Assembly: GCA_903922535.1 (NCBI GenBank)
Contig: CAIXUF010000366.1
Location: 1 to 17,570 of the forward strand
Source: Candidatus Hydrogenedentota bacterium
GTDB lineage: Bacteria > Hydrogenedentota > Hydrogenedentia > Hydrogenedentiales > CAITNO01
Direction: 5' to 3'
DNA length: 17,570 bases
In this document: positions 1 to 7,553 of the stretch, one piece after another
Position numbering within the stretch: the stretch's first letter is position 1
Layout of the letters: each line of letters starts with the position of its first letter
The notes under the pieces: model-generated
Databases searched by the model: none
What the model was told of the DNA's origin: nothing
The model's input: the letters and a program-made list of their open reading frames with translations, nothing else
Position numbers and translations under genes: made by a program

Positions 1-1630
1 CCGTCGGGTCGGTCTCGTATGCCCCGACATGCTGGTAGGGGAAGTTGTTGTCCGATATCAGGACCGGCCCGCCGCTGCACCAGGTCTTGAAGTCGTCTAG
101 GTTCTTGTTTGTGGTGATCTCGGCCGCGGTGCCGCCGCCGGTCGTCATCACGGGCATGTAGTCCAGGACGCCCAGGTCGTTGAGCGTCGCGGTGAACGAA
201 TACATGAAGTCACGGCAGTTGTAGGCATTGTTCTCGATGTCCGTCTGATAGGCCACATTACCCGGCGGACAGACGGGCATCATGTCGGGACTGTCCGGGC
301 ACATCTGCTTGATTCGCTTGTACAGCGCAGCCAGTACCGTCCCACGCGCCTTGCCATAGTTGATGGCGTCCTGCTTGGCGTCACCGGTCATGCCGTAGAG
401 TTTCTTGTCGTCCTCATGCACCAGGCCGAAGAGGTCGTCCTCGTTGAACATGGAGAGCGCGGCGGTGGGGCAGACCTTGTTCAACTGGCTGTATTTTGCC
501 GCGAGAACGTCCACATCGTTCTTCACCTCATAGCCGAGCTTGGCCCACATCTCCTTGACGCCGGGCTCCACCTCGTGTGCCAGGTCGTAATGTAGCGGAT
601 CCCTTTCCTTGCCGTCGAGGGTCTTTGCGGCGGCCCACGCCGAGTTGTAGTGGTCGGCGTTCATTCCAAAGATCTGGGTGATGAAGTGCTCGTGGCAGTA
701 TTTTCCCACCTTGCGGCAGAAGTCGAGCTGCTCCTGATTCCACGGGTAGCGGAACTTCGACGCCGACTGGCAGTTGTACATGACCACCTGGCTACCGTAC
801 CAGAAGACGTTCTGGTTCATCTTGAGCGGAGGAAGGAGTTTGATGGCCCGGAGGTTCACGTCCTCGGAAACGGGCCAGCCGGTATAACAGCCCCGAACAT
901 CCATTAGAGGCCGGTCGGCGGCCTCTACGGTCTTGATCAGAACCTTGTCGCCGTCTTTGAAAAGCAACTGCCTAAAGGATTGATAGGCATAGAAGGTCCC
1001 TGCCCCGTAGAACTTGCCGCGTCCGTCGTCGTTATCGTATCCGGCGAGTATGACAATGTTCTTGCCGTCGTGCTCGGCGACCTTGAGCAGGTACCCCTCT
1101 TTGCCAAAATCTTTCCAATCGTTGAAGTCATGCTCCGGGGTCATGGGATCGTCCCATTTCTCGAACGAGAGCTTCATGGCGGCGAACAGCGTTGCGGTCT
1201 CGCTGTTGCGTTCCGGATTGCCCAGCAGGATCAACGTGTCGTAATCGCCGTAAGCGGGAAGATTGTCGGCCACGCTCGTGACGCTTGGAACCCCGCTTTC
1301 CTTGAGGAACTGCACCAGTTCCTCTTCGGTGACGGTGCTTTGGCCGGCCAGCTCGCCCGACGCGTCGCGCATGCTCTGGTAAGGCCCGCCCTCCCTGCGA
1401 ACAACGGCGACATTCCCGGGCGTAAGAAACGACTCCGGAGAACCATAGTCCACAAACCGGGGAATCGGGAGTATCTCGCATGATCTCGGAATCTCTCCCT
1501 TCCATGGGGCGTCGGCCGCCGGATCGGGTGCCATCGGCGCCGCAACCGAGGCATGCGCCGCCAGTATCAGAAACAGGCACCCTGCCCGCCGCAGTGGTGA
1601 CGCTACGCTTTTCTCAAATGCCAATTTCAT
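1..1630 (-). CDS. Secreted GH84-like beta-N-acetylglucosaminidase, C-terminus cut by the window edge
   Basis: The reading frame is open from an ATG at 1630 down to base 1, giving 543 visible residues with the end missing. Residues 1-32 form a Sec signal peptide: a basic start, then a Leu/Ala-rich core ending VAA before APMAPDP. Residues about 40-235 resemble the domain that precedes the barrel in GH20/GH84 enzymes, with the typical YGAGTFYAYQSFRQLL-type segment near 207-222. The catalytic part begins at R246-G-C-Y-T-G-W-P, like the RG-EGFYG-PW start of GH84 barrels. An adjacent acid pair, FNEDD (D398, D399), fits the GH84 catalytic Asp-Asp. TTGGG near 496 followed by SDNNFPY (526-532) fits the late barrel strands. 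GH84 enzymes remove beta-linked GlcNAc from glycoproteins or glycans by substrate-assisted catalysis; an exported scavenging enzyme is the likely role. AAGGA lies 11 bases before the ATG. It is divergent from dxs. The barrel is divergent, so another GlcNAc-type hydrolase is possible. Confidence 0.62.
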   Translation of the reverse strand, partial: MKLAFEKSVASPLRRAGCLFLILAAHASVAAPMAPDPAADAPWKGEIPRSCEILPIPRFVDYGSPESFLTPGNVAVVRREGGPYQSMRDASGELAGQSTVTEEELVQFLKESGVPSVTSVADNLPAYGDYDTLILLGNPERNSETATLFAAMKLSFEKWDDPMTPEHDFNDWKDFGKEGYLLKVAEHDGKNIVILAGYDNDDGRGKFYGAGTFYAYQSFRQLLFKDGDKVLIKTVEAADRPLMDVRGCYTGWPVSEDVNLRAIKLLPPLKMNQNVFWYGSQVVMYNCQSASKFRYPWNQEQLDFCRKVGKYCHEHFITQIFGMNADHYNSAWAAAKTLDGKERDPLHYDLAHEVEPGVKEMWAKLGYEVKNDVDVLAAKYSQLNKVCPTAALSMFNEDDLFGLVHEDDKKLYGMTGDAKQDAINYGKARGTVLAALYKRIKQMCPDSPDMMPVCPPGNVAYQTDIENNAYNCRDFMYSFTATLNDLGVLDYMPVMTTGGGTAAEITTNKNLDDFKTWCSGGPVLISDNNFPYQHVGAYETDPT

Positions 1631-1881
1631 GCTTGATTCATTCCTTTTGCCGCTGTCCGATTCGAGAGAGATTCTGGGTTGGGACCCATACACAATAATG
1701 CCTTTCTGGTTTGAATTCACGTTTTCACGGTACAGGCGGGAAAACAAGACTCATTGTCTCTTCCAAAATGACCGCATGCCAAACCTGCCGCGCGTTGGCC
1801 AAATATGCTATGCTCTTGTCCACGCGCCGTTCTATGCGGTATCAGGCGCGGGGACTGGGGCGAGGAAAGACGAGAGCAACG
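1631..1881. other. Divergent intergenic region between the GH84-like gene and dxs
   Basis: This 251-bp gap must hold the promoters of both flanking genes, which point away from each other. I see AT-rich patches, including a TATGCTATGCT stretch at 1804-1814 that could be a -10 element for dxs, but no -35 box at a convincing distance on either strand. A frame in phase with dxs stays open back to about 1711. Its translation is basic and low in family signal, so I treat it as non-coding. Confidence 0.4.
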
Positions 1882-3789
1882 ATGCGGATACTTGACACTA
1901 TTAACGGCCCTGCGGATGTGAAGAAACTCACACTGGAGCAGTTGGAGCAGTTGGCCGGGGAACTGCGCGGACAGATCATCGAAACGGTGAACCGAAACGG
2001 GGGCCATCTGTCGTCCCCGTTGGGGGTGGTGGAGCTTACCATTGCCCTACACCGCGTCTATGACATGGGCACGGATCGACTTGTTTGGGACGTGGGCCAC
2101 CAGTGCTATGCGCACAAATTGCTTACGGGGCGGCGGGAAGTATTTGACTCGCTGCGGGTCAAGGGCGGCATCAGCGGCTATCCAAAGGTGAGCGAGAGCG
2201 TTTTCGACTCTTTTGGCACCGGGCACAGTTCCACCTCGATTTCCGCGGCGACCGGCATGGCCGCCGCACGCGACCAGTTGGGGCTGAATCACCGCGTTGT
2301 CGCGCTCATCGGCGACGGCGCCATGACGGGCGGGATGGCTTTTGAGGCGCTGGGGCATGCCGGGCATCTGGGCCTGGACATGCTGGTGATTCTGAACGAC
2401 AACAAGATGTCCATTTCGCCGAATGTGGGCGCGCTGGCCCATTATTTCAACCGGCTGATCACGGCGCGCCCCTACAAGCGCGCGAAACAGGATGTCGGTT
2501 CCTTCGTCAAGACACTTATTGGCGGGCGCGCGACGCGGACCATTCAGGATTTCGAGCGATCGATTAAGGGCTTCATCACCAAGGGTGCCCTGTTTCAGGA
2601 ACTGGGCTTCAACTATTTCGGGCCCGTCGACGGGCATGATCTGCCGCTTCTTATCGCGTTGCTTGAGCGCGTCAAGGACATGAAGGGGCCGGTGTTTCTG
2701 CACTGCACCACAGAGAAGGGCAAGGGCCTGCGCCAGGCCGAGCAGGACCCGATCAAGTATCACGGTGTGAAGCCCTTGTGCCTCAAGCCCGATGTGGGCG
2801 AGGGCGACGCGATTCCCGCAAAGGTGGAGGCGCGTCCCGCCACGGCAAAGACCTTCACGGACGCATTTTCGGAGGCGGTGGTGGCCGCGGCGCGGGAGGA
2901 CGCGCGCGTGGCGGCGATCACGGCGGCCATGCCGACAGGCACGGGCCTGTCGAAATTTGAGAAGGAATTTCCCGGGCGCTTCTTCGACGTGGGCATCTGC
3001 GAGCAGCATGCCGTGACCTTTGCCGCCGGGCTGGCCATCGCGGGGCTCAGGCCCGTCACGGCGATCTATTCGACCTTCCTGCAGCGCGGCTATGACCAGT
3101 TGATTCACGACGTGTGCATCCAGAACCTGCCGGTGGTGTTTGCCATTGACCGGGCGGGGCTGGTGGGCGAGGACAGCCCGACGCAGAACGGGACCTTCGA
3201 CCTGTCGTTCCTGCGCGCCGTGCCGAACCTGCGCGTGGGCGCACCGCGCGACGGCGTGGACACGGCGCTCATGGTGCGCTGGGCGCTTCGGCAGAACGGG
3301 CCCGTCGCGGTGCGCTATGCGCGCGGTGAGGCACCCGCCATCGGACCCGCCGACGGACGCGACATCACGCGGGGCGAACTGCTGCGCGAAGGCATGGACG
3401 CCGTGCTGCTGACCGTGGGCCCCAGTGCGGGCGTGGCGCTGCACGCCGCGGAACTGCTGCAAGCCGAGGGGATCTCGGTGGCCGTGGCCGACGCTCGCTG
3501 GGTCAAGCCGCTGGACGGGGCGCTGCTCGACAGCCTGCGTGACCGTCCCATCCTCACGGTGGAGGAAAACACGCTGGACGGCGGGTTCGGCGGCGCCGTG
3601 CTCGAACACTTTGAAAAGACGGGAAGGATGGACGGTTTGCGCCTGCGGCGGCTGGGCATTCCGGACGTGTTCAGCGAGCAGGGCACCCGCGAGGAGCAGA
3701 TAGAGATGCACGATCTGGATGCCGGGGGGCTTTGCGCCGCCGTGCGGGAAATGGTTGGCGCGGCGAAACCGACGGTAATCATGAATTAG
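1882..3789 (+). CDS. dxs: 1-deoxy-D-xylulose-5-phosphate synthase (DXS)
   Basis: This cytosolic thiamine-diphosphate enzyme condenses pyruvate with glyceraldehyde 3-phosphate to give DXP and CO2, the entry step of the MEP isoprenoid pathway and a source for thiamine and pyridoxal precursors. The start at 1882 (MRILDTINGPADVK) gives 635 residues, close to the 620 of E. coli Dxs, with GAGGAAAG about 12 bases upstream. Upstream in-frame codons extend to 1711 but add no family sequence. Visible motifs are the catalytic His in NGGH (H42), the Mg/ThDP site GDGA (144-147) with NDN (172-174), the ThDP-activating Glu in ICEQHAVTF (E374), and the Tyr/Arg of YSTFLQRGYDQ. The PVAVRYARG substrate-phosphate Arg is also present. 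The usual DG-x-TH motif reads DSPTQ here, so the position of E. coli H431 is Gln435 and that of G428 is Ser432. Everything else is typical. The gene appears to be transcribed alone and is convergent with the next gene. Confidence 0.97.
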   Translation: MRILDTINGPADVKKLTLEQLEQLAGELRGQIIETVNRNGGHLSSPLGVVELTIALHRVYDMGTDRLVWDVGHQCYAHKLLTGRREVFDSLRVKGGISGYPKVSESVFDSFGTGHSSTSISAATGMAAARDQLGLNHRVVALIGDGAMTGGMAFEALGHAGHLGLDMLVILNDNKMSISPNVGALAHYFNRLITARPYKRAKQDVGSFVKTLIGGRATRTIQDFERSIKGFITKGALFQELGFNYFGPVDGHDLPLLIALLERVKDMKGPVFLHCTTEKGKGLRQAEQDPIKYHGVKPLCLKPDVGEGDAIPAKVEARPATAKTFTDAFSEAVVAAAREDARVAAITAAMPTGTGLSKFEKEFPGRFFDVGICEQHAVTFAAGLAIAGLRPVTAIYSTFLQRGYDQLIHDVCIQNLPVVFAIDRAGLVGEDSPTQNGTFDLSFLRAVPNLRVGAPRDGVDTALMVRWALRQNGPVAVRYARGEAPAIGPADGRDITRGELLREGMDAVLLTVGPSAGVALHAAELLQAEGISVAVADARWVKPLDGALLDSLRDRPILTVEENTLDGGFGGAVLEHFEKTGRMDGLRLRRLGIPDVFSEQGTREEQIEMHDLDAGGLCAAVREMVGAAKPTVIMN

Positions 3790-3927
3790 GCTGCAACTGG
3801 AATCCTTGACGGGGTGTCATGCTTTGTGTGGCGGTGTCGTAAGTTTCCCCCTCAACGCAAGCCCCCTGTTGGATTCCGATTCTCAAGTGCGGCATGTTCC
3901 CCTATTGTGTATTCTGTCTTCCATGTA

Positions 3928-5688
3928 CTATTTCTTGACAGCACGAGTTTTGCTTAGTTCCGAAGCCTTCTTGAGATAACCGTCGGCCTCTTCCTGATGC
4001 CCCAACCTGGAAAGCGAGATGCCCAGGTTCCTCATCGCATCGGAGTAGCCTGGGTCAATTTCGAGGGCTTTGCGGAGATAACCCTGAGCCTCTTCGTACT
4101 GTCCCTGATACATGAGGCACCCGCTCAGGTTGTTGAGGGCCACGGCATGCGCTTTGACATCAAGGAACTTTCGGCTCAAGGCCTTCTTCAGATAAGCCAC
4201 GGCCTCATCATACCGCTTCTGCTCCACGGCAATTTGCCCCAGACTCATGAGGGCCAGAACGTAGTTTGGCCTCAGATCCAGCGCCTTCATCAAATAGGCT
4301 TTGGCCTCGTCATGGTGCCCCTCGTTCAACGCGAGTTGGCCCAGCGTGTTGAAGGCGACAAAACTTTCCTGTCCCACGGCCACCGCATGGCTGAAAAGTG
4401 TCCTGGTGTTGCGCCAGTGGGTGGTTTGAACGCCCGCACAGACGGTGAACAGTATGAGCACAACGCCCGACACCGCGGCCACAACGCGCCTGGGCACATG
4501 CCACATCGCAGCCAAGTCGGCCGCGCCCCAGACAAACATGACAAACACGCCGATTGAAGGGATGTAGGTATAGCGGTCCGCGTGGGAGAAGCTGGCGAAC
4601 TGTATCAGTTCAATGACAGGCACCAGGGTTCCCAAATACCAGAACCATCCGACGATCAGATACGGGTGCCGGCGGGATTGTCGCAGGCAGAACAGGGTGA
4701 TTGCGGCCAGTATCACGGCTGCTCCGGCTGCCTGCCATGCCGGACGCATAATCGGATGCTGGTAAAACACCGCAAGGCCCGACGGCCAAACAGTCTTTAG
4801 CAAGTAAATCACATAGACGACCACGGCATTGGTGCACCGCGCCGAAAAGGGAATCTGCTCGCCGGCAGACAGGGTGTCGACGCCCGCCTGTATCGTGTAT
4901 GTGAGCCCGGCAAAGAGCGCGGCCAGCAGGAACAGGGGGATCTTTTCCACGGCCAGCCGGAGCGCCTTTCGGACCATGACGCCGAAGCGTGCGGTTCGGT
5001 CTATCCGGCCGAGGGGCCAGTAGTCCAACAGCAGCAGCACAAAAGGCAGCGTCACCACCGTCGTCTTGCTCATCAATCCCAGGAGATACAGAAACGCCAT
5101 GGCCAGATACCGGACCGGTCCGGGACCTTGCCTGTACCAGGCATAGGCCCCAATGGATCCCGTCCAAAACAGCATGCTCAGCAAATCCTTGCGGTCGGCT
5201 ATCCAGGCCACCGACTCCACGTGCAGGGGGTGGACGGCAAAAAGGGCCGCCACCAGCGCGCTCGGCCACAATCGGCGGGTAATGCGCGCAAACACGAGAA
5301 AAAGCAGGATGGAACTGATCGTGTGAAAGACGACGTTGGAAAGGTGGTGCCCCCACGGACGCAGCCCGTAAAGTTCGCAATCAATCATATGGCTGATCCA
5401 CGTCAGTGGATGCATGTGCGCGGCGCGTTTGGTGGTGAACGCCCAGACCAGGTTGGCCCAACTCAATCCGGCCTGCACCTCAGTGTTGTCCGTGACATAC
5501 ATCCCGTCGTCGTACGTCACAAACTCATGCCTCAGCGTCTGGCCATAAATGGCGGCGCACGCCAAAACAAGGGCCACACAAACTCCGGCCACCATGAGTC
5601 TCTGTGCGCGTGGCCTGGGAGCCGCGGGGGAGGCAGCGGCATCCTTGACGGGTGGTTTCGCTTTCTTGCCTGATTTTGAGTGTGCCAT
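3928..5688 (-). CDS. TMTC-like GT-C membrane protein with C-terminal TPR repeats
   Basis: This 586-residue polytopic protein belongs to the bacterial family related to eukaryotic TMTC O-mannosyltransferases (DUF1736-type, GT-C fold). After a Lys/Ala/Pro-rich cytosolic start there is a membrane helix at about 31-50. The first outer loop carries FVTYDDGMYVTDN with the Asp60-Asp61 pair expected to bind metal and donor phosphate in GT-C enzymes. Next come the family blocks HPLTWISHMID, WGHHLSNVVFH and AVHPLHVESVAWIADRKD. Multiple hydrophobic helices run to about residue 425. From about 440 to the end there are four TPR units (for example GQIAVEQKRYDEAVAYLKKAL), probably for protein contacts outside the membrane. 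The likely job is transfer of sugar from a lipid-linked donor to exported protein or lipid; the acceptor cannot be read from the sequence. No clear Shine-Dalgarno precedes the ATG. No glycan-synthesis neighbours are visible. Confidence 0.8.
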   Translation of the reverse strand: MAHSKSGKKAKPPVKDAAASPAAPRPRAQRLMVAGVCVALVLACAAIYGQTLRHEFVTYDDGMYVTDNTEVQAGLSWANLVWAFTTKRAAHMHPLTWISHMIDCELYGLRPWGHHLSNVVFHTISSILLFLVFARITRRLWPSALVAALFAVHPLHVESVAWIADRKDLLSMLFWTGSIGAYAWYRQGPGPVRYLAMAFLYLLGLMSKTTVVTLPFVLLLLDYWPLGRIDRTARFGVMVRKALRLAVEKIPLFLLAALFAGLTYTIQAGVDTLSAGEQIPFSARCTNAVVVYVIYLLKTVWPSGLAVFYQHPIMRPAWQAAGAAVILAAITLFCLRQSRRHPYLIVGWFWYLGTLVPVIELIQFASFSHADRYTYIPSIGVFVMFVWGAADLAAMWHVPRRVVAAVSGVVLILFTVCAGVQTTHWRNTRTLFSHAVAVGQESFVAFNTLGQLALNEGHHDEAKAYLMKALDLRPNYVLALMSLGQIAVEQKRYDEAVAYLKKALSRKFLDVKAHAVALNNLSGCLMYQGQYEEAQGYLRKALEIDPGYSDAMRNLGISLSRLGHQEEADGYLKKASELSKTRAVKK

Positions 5689-5782
5689 GGAATTCAGTAA
5701 ATCACAGGCTGTGGCGCACGCGCAATCCGAACCGCAAAGTTATACCTGGGCATAAAACAATCCTCCAGCACCTGTTTGATGA

Positions 5783-5797
5783 TAGCACACCGTGCTA
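5783..5797. repeat. Perfect 6-bp inverted repeat, TAGCAC-ACC-GTGCTA
   Basis: The two arms match perfectly around a 3-base centre, about 95 bases upstream of the TMTC-like gene start. It could be a small operator or an RNA hairpin. No U-run follows on either strand, and arms of this length can arise by chance, so the role is open. Confidence 0.35.
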
Positions 5798-5899
5798 TGT
5801 GTGTCCATGTGTGGTGGGCGTTGTTTCTGCAGGCAGGCGTTGGGAATGGGGGTGCGGGAGGGGCGATGGCCTGTTCTTGATGATTCCATTACGTCATCT

Positions 5900-5964
5900 G
5901 GGCGCGCCGTTAACTCCCGTACTGGGCGCGCCCGTCACTAACGCGAAGGCGGGAGCGTCTCGCC
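5900..5964 (-). terminator. Tandem GC-rich stem-loops downstream of the DUF2851 gene
   Basis: Two hairpins lie just past the DUF2851 stop when read on the minus strand. The nearer one (5948-5964) has a 7-bp stem with one G-U pair and a 3-base loop. The further one pairs GGGCGCGCC (5900-5908) with GGCGCGCCC (5925-5933), a perfect 9-bp stem around a 16-base loop. Neither is followed by a T-run, so this is not a textbook intrinsic terminator. It may mark a transcript 3' end or stabilise it. The same two GC blocks also read as an imperfect direct repeat spaced 24 bases apart. Confidence 0.35.
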
Positions 5965-5977
5965 GGCTGACCGCGCG

Positions 5978-7411
5978 CTAAGACCCCGCCGTTTCAAAAT
6001 ACCGCGCAAAAGAACAGCTGCGGCAGGAGGGGTTTGCCTCGCACCAGTCGTGGTGCATCTGAATAAGGCCCTGCTGCAACTGAAAGCCGATGTGGCGCGG
6101 CGGTGTGGGCAGCACCCAGGTCTTCATCCTTTTCGTGATCGCGTTGTCCGGCTCTCCCGGGAGACTCTCGAAAAATGCGAGCACATCTTCCTCCAGCGTC
6201 CGGTTGCGGGCGCGGCGGGCAAGGGCCAGTCCTGCGGGGAGGAACACGTTTCCCACAATGGCGAGGATGCGGGCCGCCCCAAATATCGCCACGGGCGCGG
6301 CCTGCGCCCTGCCGTTCCACGAGTAATGGGAGGCCCAGAATCCCATGGGCCGCGGGAAGACTGCCTCGAACCTTTTCAAACGCTCTGTCGTGGAAAACGG
6401 CTCGCCCCAAACCGACGCGACGGCTTCGGCCAGTCCTGCTGAGGCGGTGCGCGCGACCACACGGGCGGCACCGGACAAACGCCGTTCGGGGGCGTTGGCG
6501 GGGCGGATGCCCACGCGCGGCCATTCGACGGCCAGCGCGCGCAGTCCGGGCAGATGGGTCTGGCGCAGTTCAGTCAACCGCCGGTGGTGTTCAGAGGCGC
6601 TGGGGTCGCCGTTTTCGGGCGGGGTTGACGGCAAGAGTCCGGTCATCGTGAAGTATGCCGTTTCCAGCGCAAGGGGATCGAGGCGGGCCAGTTGCCGGGC
6701 GCGATCATAAGGCAACTGTCGGGCGAGCAGGTGGAATTCCTTCTTGAACCGGCTGTAGCCGCAGGCGGTCATGAACGCCTCGTACAGCGCCTGGTCCGCT
6801 CCGGCGGCGTCGGCGCGCTCTTGGAGCGCCCGGGCCTTGCTGAGCATCCGCCATTCACCGGCCAGACGCAGAAAGGACAGCATCTTGCCGGGCGAATCGC
6901 CAGCCACGGTCCCGGCGCATCGGCCACAGGTGATCCCGGCGGGCGGGTCCAGCGGCGTTTCAGGCGAGAGCGACTCCACGGCCTGCTCCGACAGCAGCGC
7001 ATCCAGCGCCAAAGTGGCCACGTTTCGACCCGACCGGGTGCGGGCGGGCGTGGAACCCTGGTCCGCAGTATGTACGACATGGAGGATCACGTCATTGTAG
7101 CGCGGGTCATCATGATGGCCGTGGGCGCGCCAACCGCCCGAGCGCAGGTGAATCTCCACATCGCCGGTATGGAGCACACCGTTGAAAAGCAGTTGGGCCG
7201 TGCGAAAGTCCGGACCCTCCTGCCGGTTCAGCCAGCCGGGGGAGACGACTCGCAGACGGTGGCCCTCAAGCGTGCGCAATTCCTCGGCGGGCCAGGGCTG
7301 CGTGCGCCAGGCGTCCTGAAGGAGGTCTTCAGAGATGACAGAAGCCTGCTCGCGGACCTGAATTCCGGTACCGCGCACGGTGGCGTACTGCTCGGAAAAC
7401 ATGCGGCTCAT
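5978..7411 (-). CDS. DUF2851 family protein
   Basis: This 477-residue soluble protein matches the DUF2851 family, whose biochemical role I do not know. The N-terminal half carries the family blocks SEDLLQDAWR (27-36), a PGWLNRQEGPDFRTAQ stretch (59-74), GDVEIHLRSGGWRAHGHHDDPRYND (about 83-107) and VILHVVHTAD. The acidic and His residues E86, H88 and D101-D102 are strongly conserved in kind and could form a metal or active site. A CGRC pair sits at 162-165. The C-terminus has a Cys cluster, C457-x5-C463-x2-C466, within a segment resembling the Fe-S loop of MutY/Nth-type glycosylases, but without the fourth Cys. There is no signal peptide or membrane segment. The start at 7411 (MSRMFSEQ) has only a weak GGGGA-like ribosome site; Met4 is an alternative. 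It is divergent from the aldo/keto reductase gene. Confidence 0.85.
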   Translation of the reverse strand: MSRMFSEQYATVRGTGIQVREQASVISEDLLQDAWRTQPWPAEELRTLEGHRLRVVSPGWLNRQEGPDFRTAQLLFNGVLHTGDVEIHLRSGGWRAHGHHDDPRYNDVILHVVHTADQGSTPARTRSGRNVATLALDALLSEQAVESLSPETPLDPPAGITCGRCAGTVAGDSPGKMLSFLRLAGEWRMLSKARALQERADAAGADQALYEAFMTACGYSRFKKEFHLLARQLPYDRARQLARLDPLALETAYFTMTGLLPSTPPENGDPSASEHHRRLTELRQTHLPGLRALAVEWPRVGIRPANAPERRLSGAARVVARTASAGLAEAVASVWGEPFSTTERLKRFEAVFPRPMGFWASHYSWNGRAQAAPVAIFGAARILAIVGNVFLPAGLALARRARNRTLEEDVLAFFESLPGEPDNAITKRMKTWVLPTPPRHIGFQLQQGLIQMHHDWCEANPSCRSCSFARYFETAGS

Positions 7412-7479
7412 GGTTGGATCCCCAGTCTAGCAACTGCCATGATAAGATCACACAAATGGAGGTACCTGTGCAACCAGCC

Positions 7480-7510
7480 TTGCGCGGACGGCGCTTTGCG
7501 GGGGTACAAT
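7480..7510 (+). promoter_or_regulatory. Candidate sigma-70-type promoter of the aldo/keto reductase gene
   Basis: TTGCGC at 7480-7485 and TACAAT at 7505-7510 are separated by 19 bases, on the long side for a housekeeping promoter. A transcript starting near 7517 would carry a leader of about 37 bases with AGGA before the ATG at 7554. The ATG at 7509 lies inside this -10 box, which argues against its use as a start. Confidence 0.35.
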
Positions 7511-7553
7511 GTGGCTGCAAACAGACGGCCAAAGGAATCGAGGACGGCGCATT

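Noticed and set aside
1616..1627. Twelve-base match AAATGCCAATTT with 11002-11013
   Set aside because: Several matches of this length are expected by chance in a window this size, and the two contexts are unrelated.
1711..1881. Upstream in-frame extension of dxs by 57 codons
   Set aside because: The added residues are basic, resemble no DXS N-terminus, and the 1882 start with its ribosome site gives the family length.
2047..3711. Long open frame on the minus strand opposite dxs
   Set aside because: It is a shadow of a well-supported gene with high third-position GC; its translation is Arg/His/Gln-rich and resembles no family.
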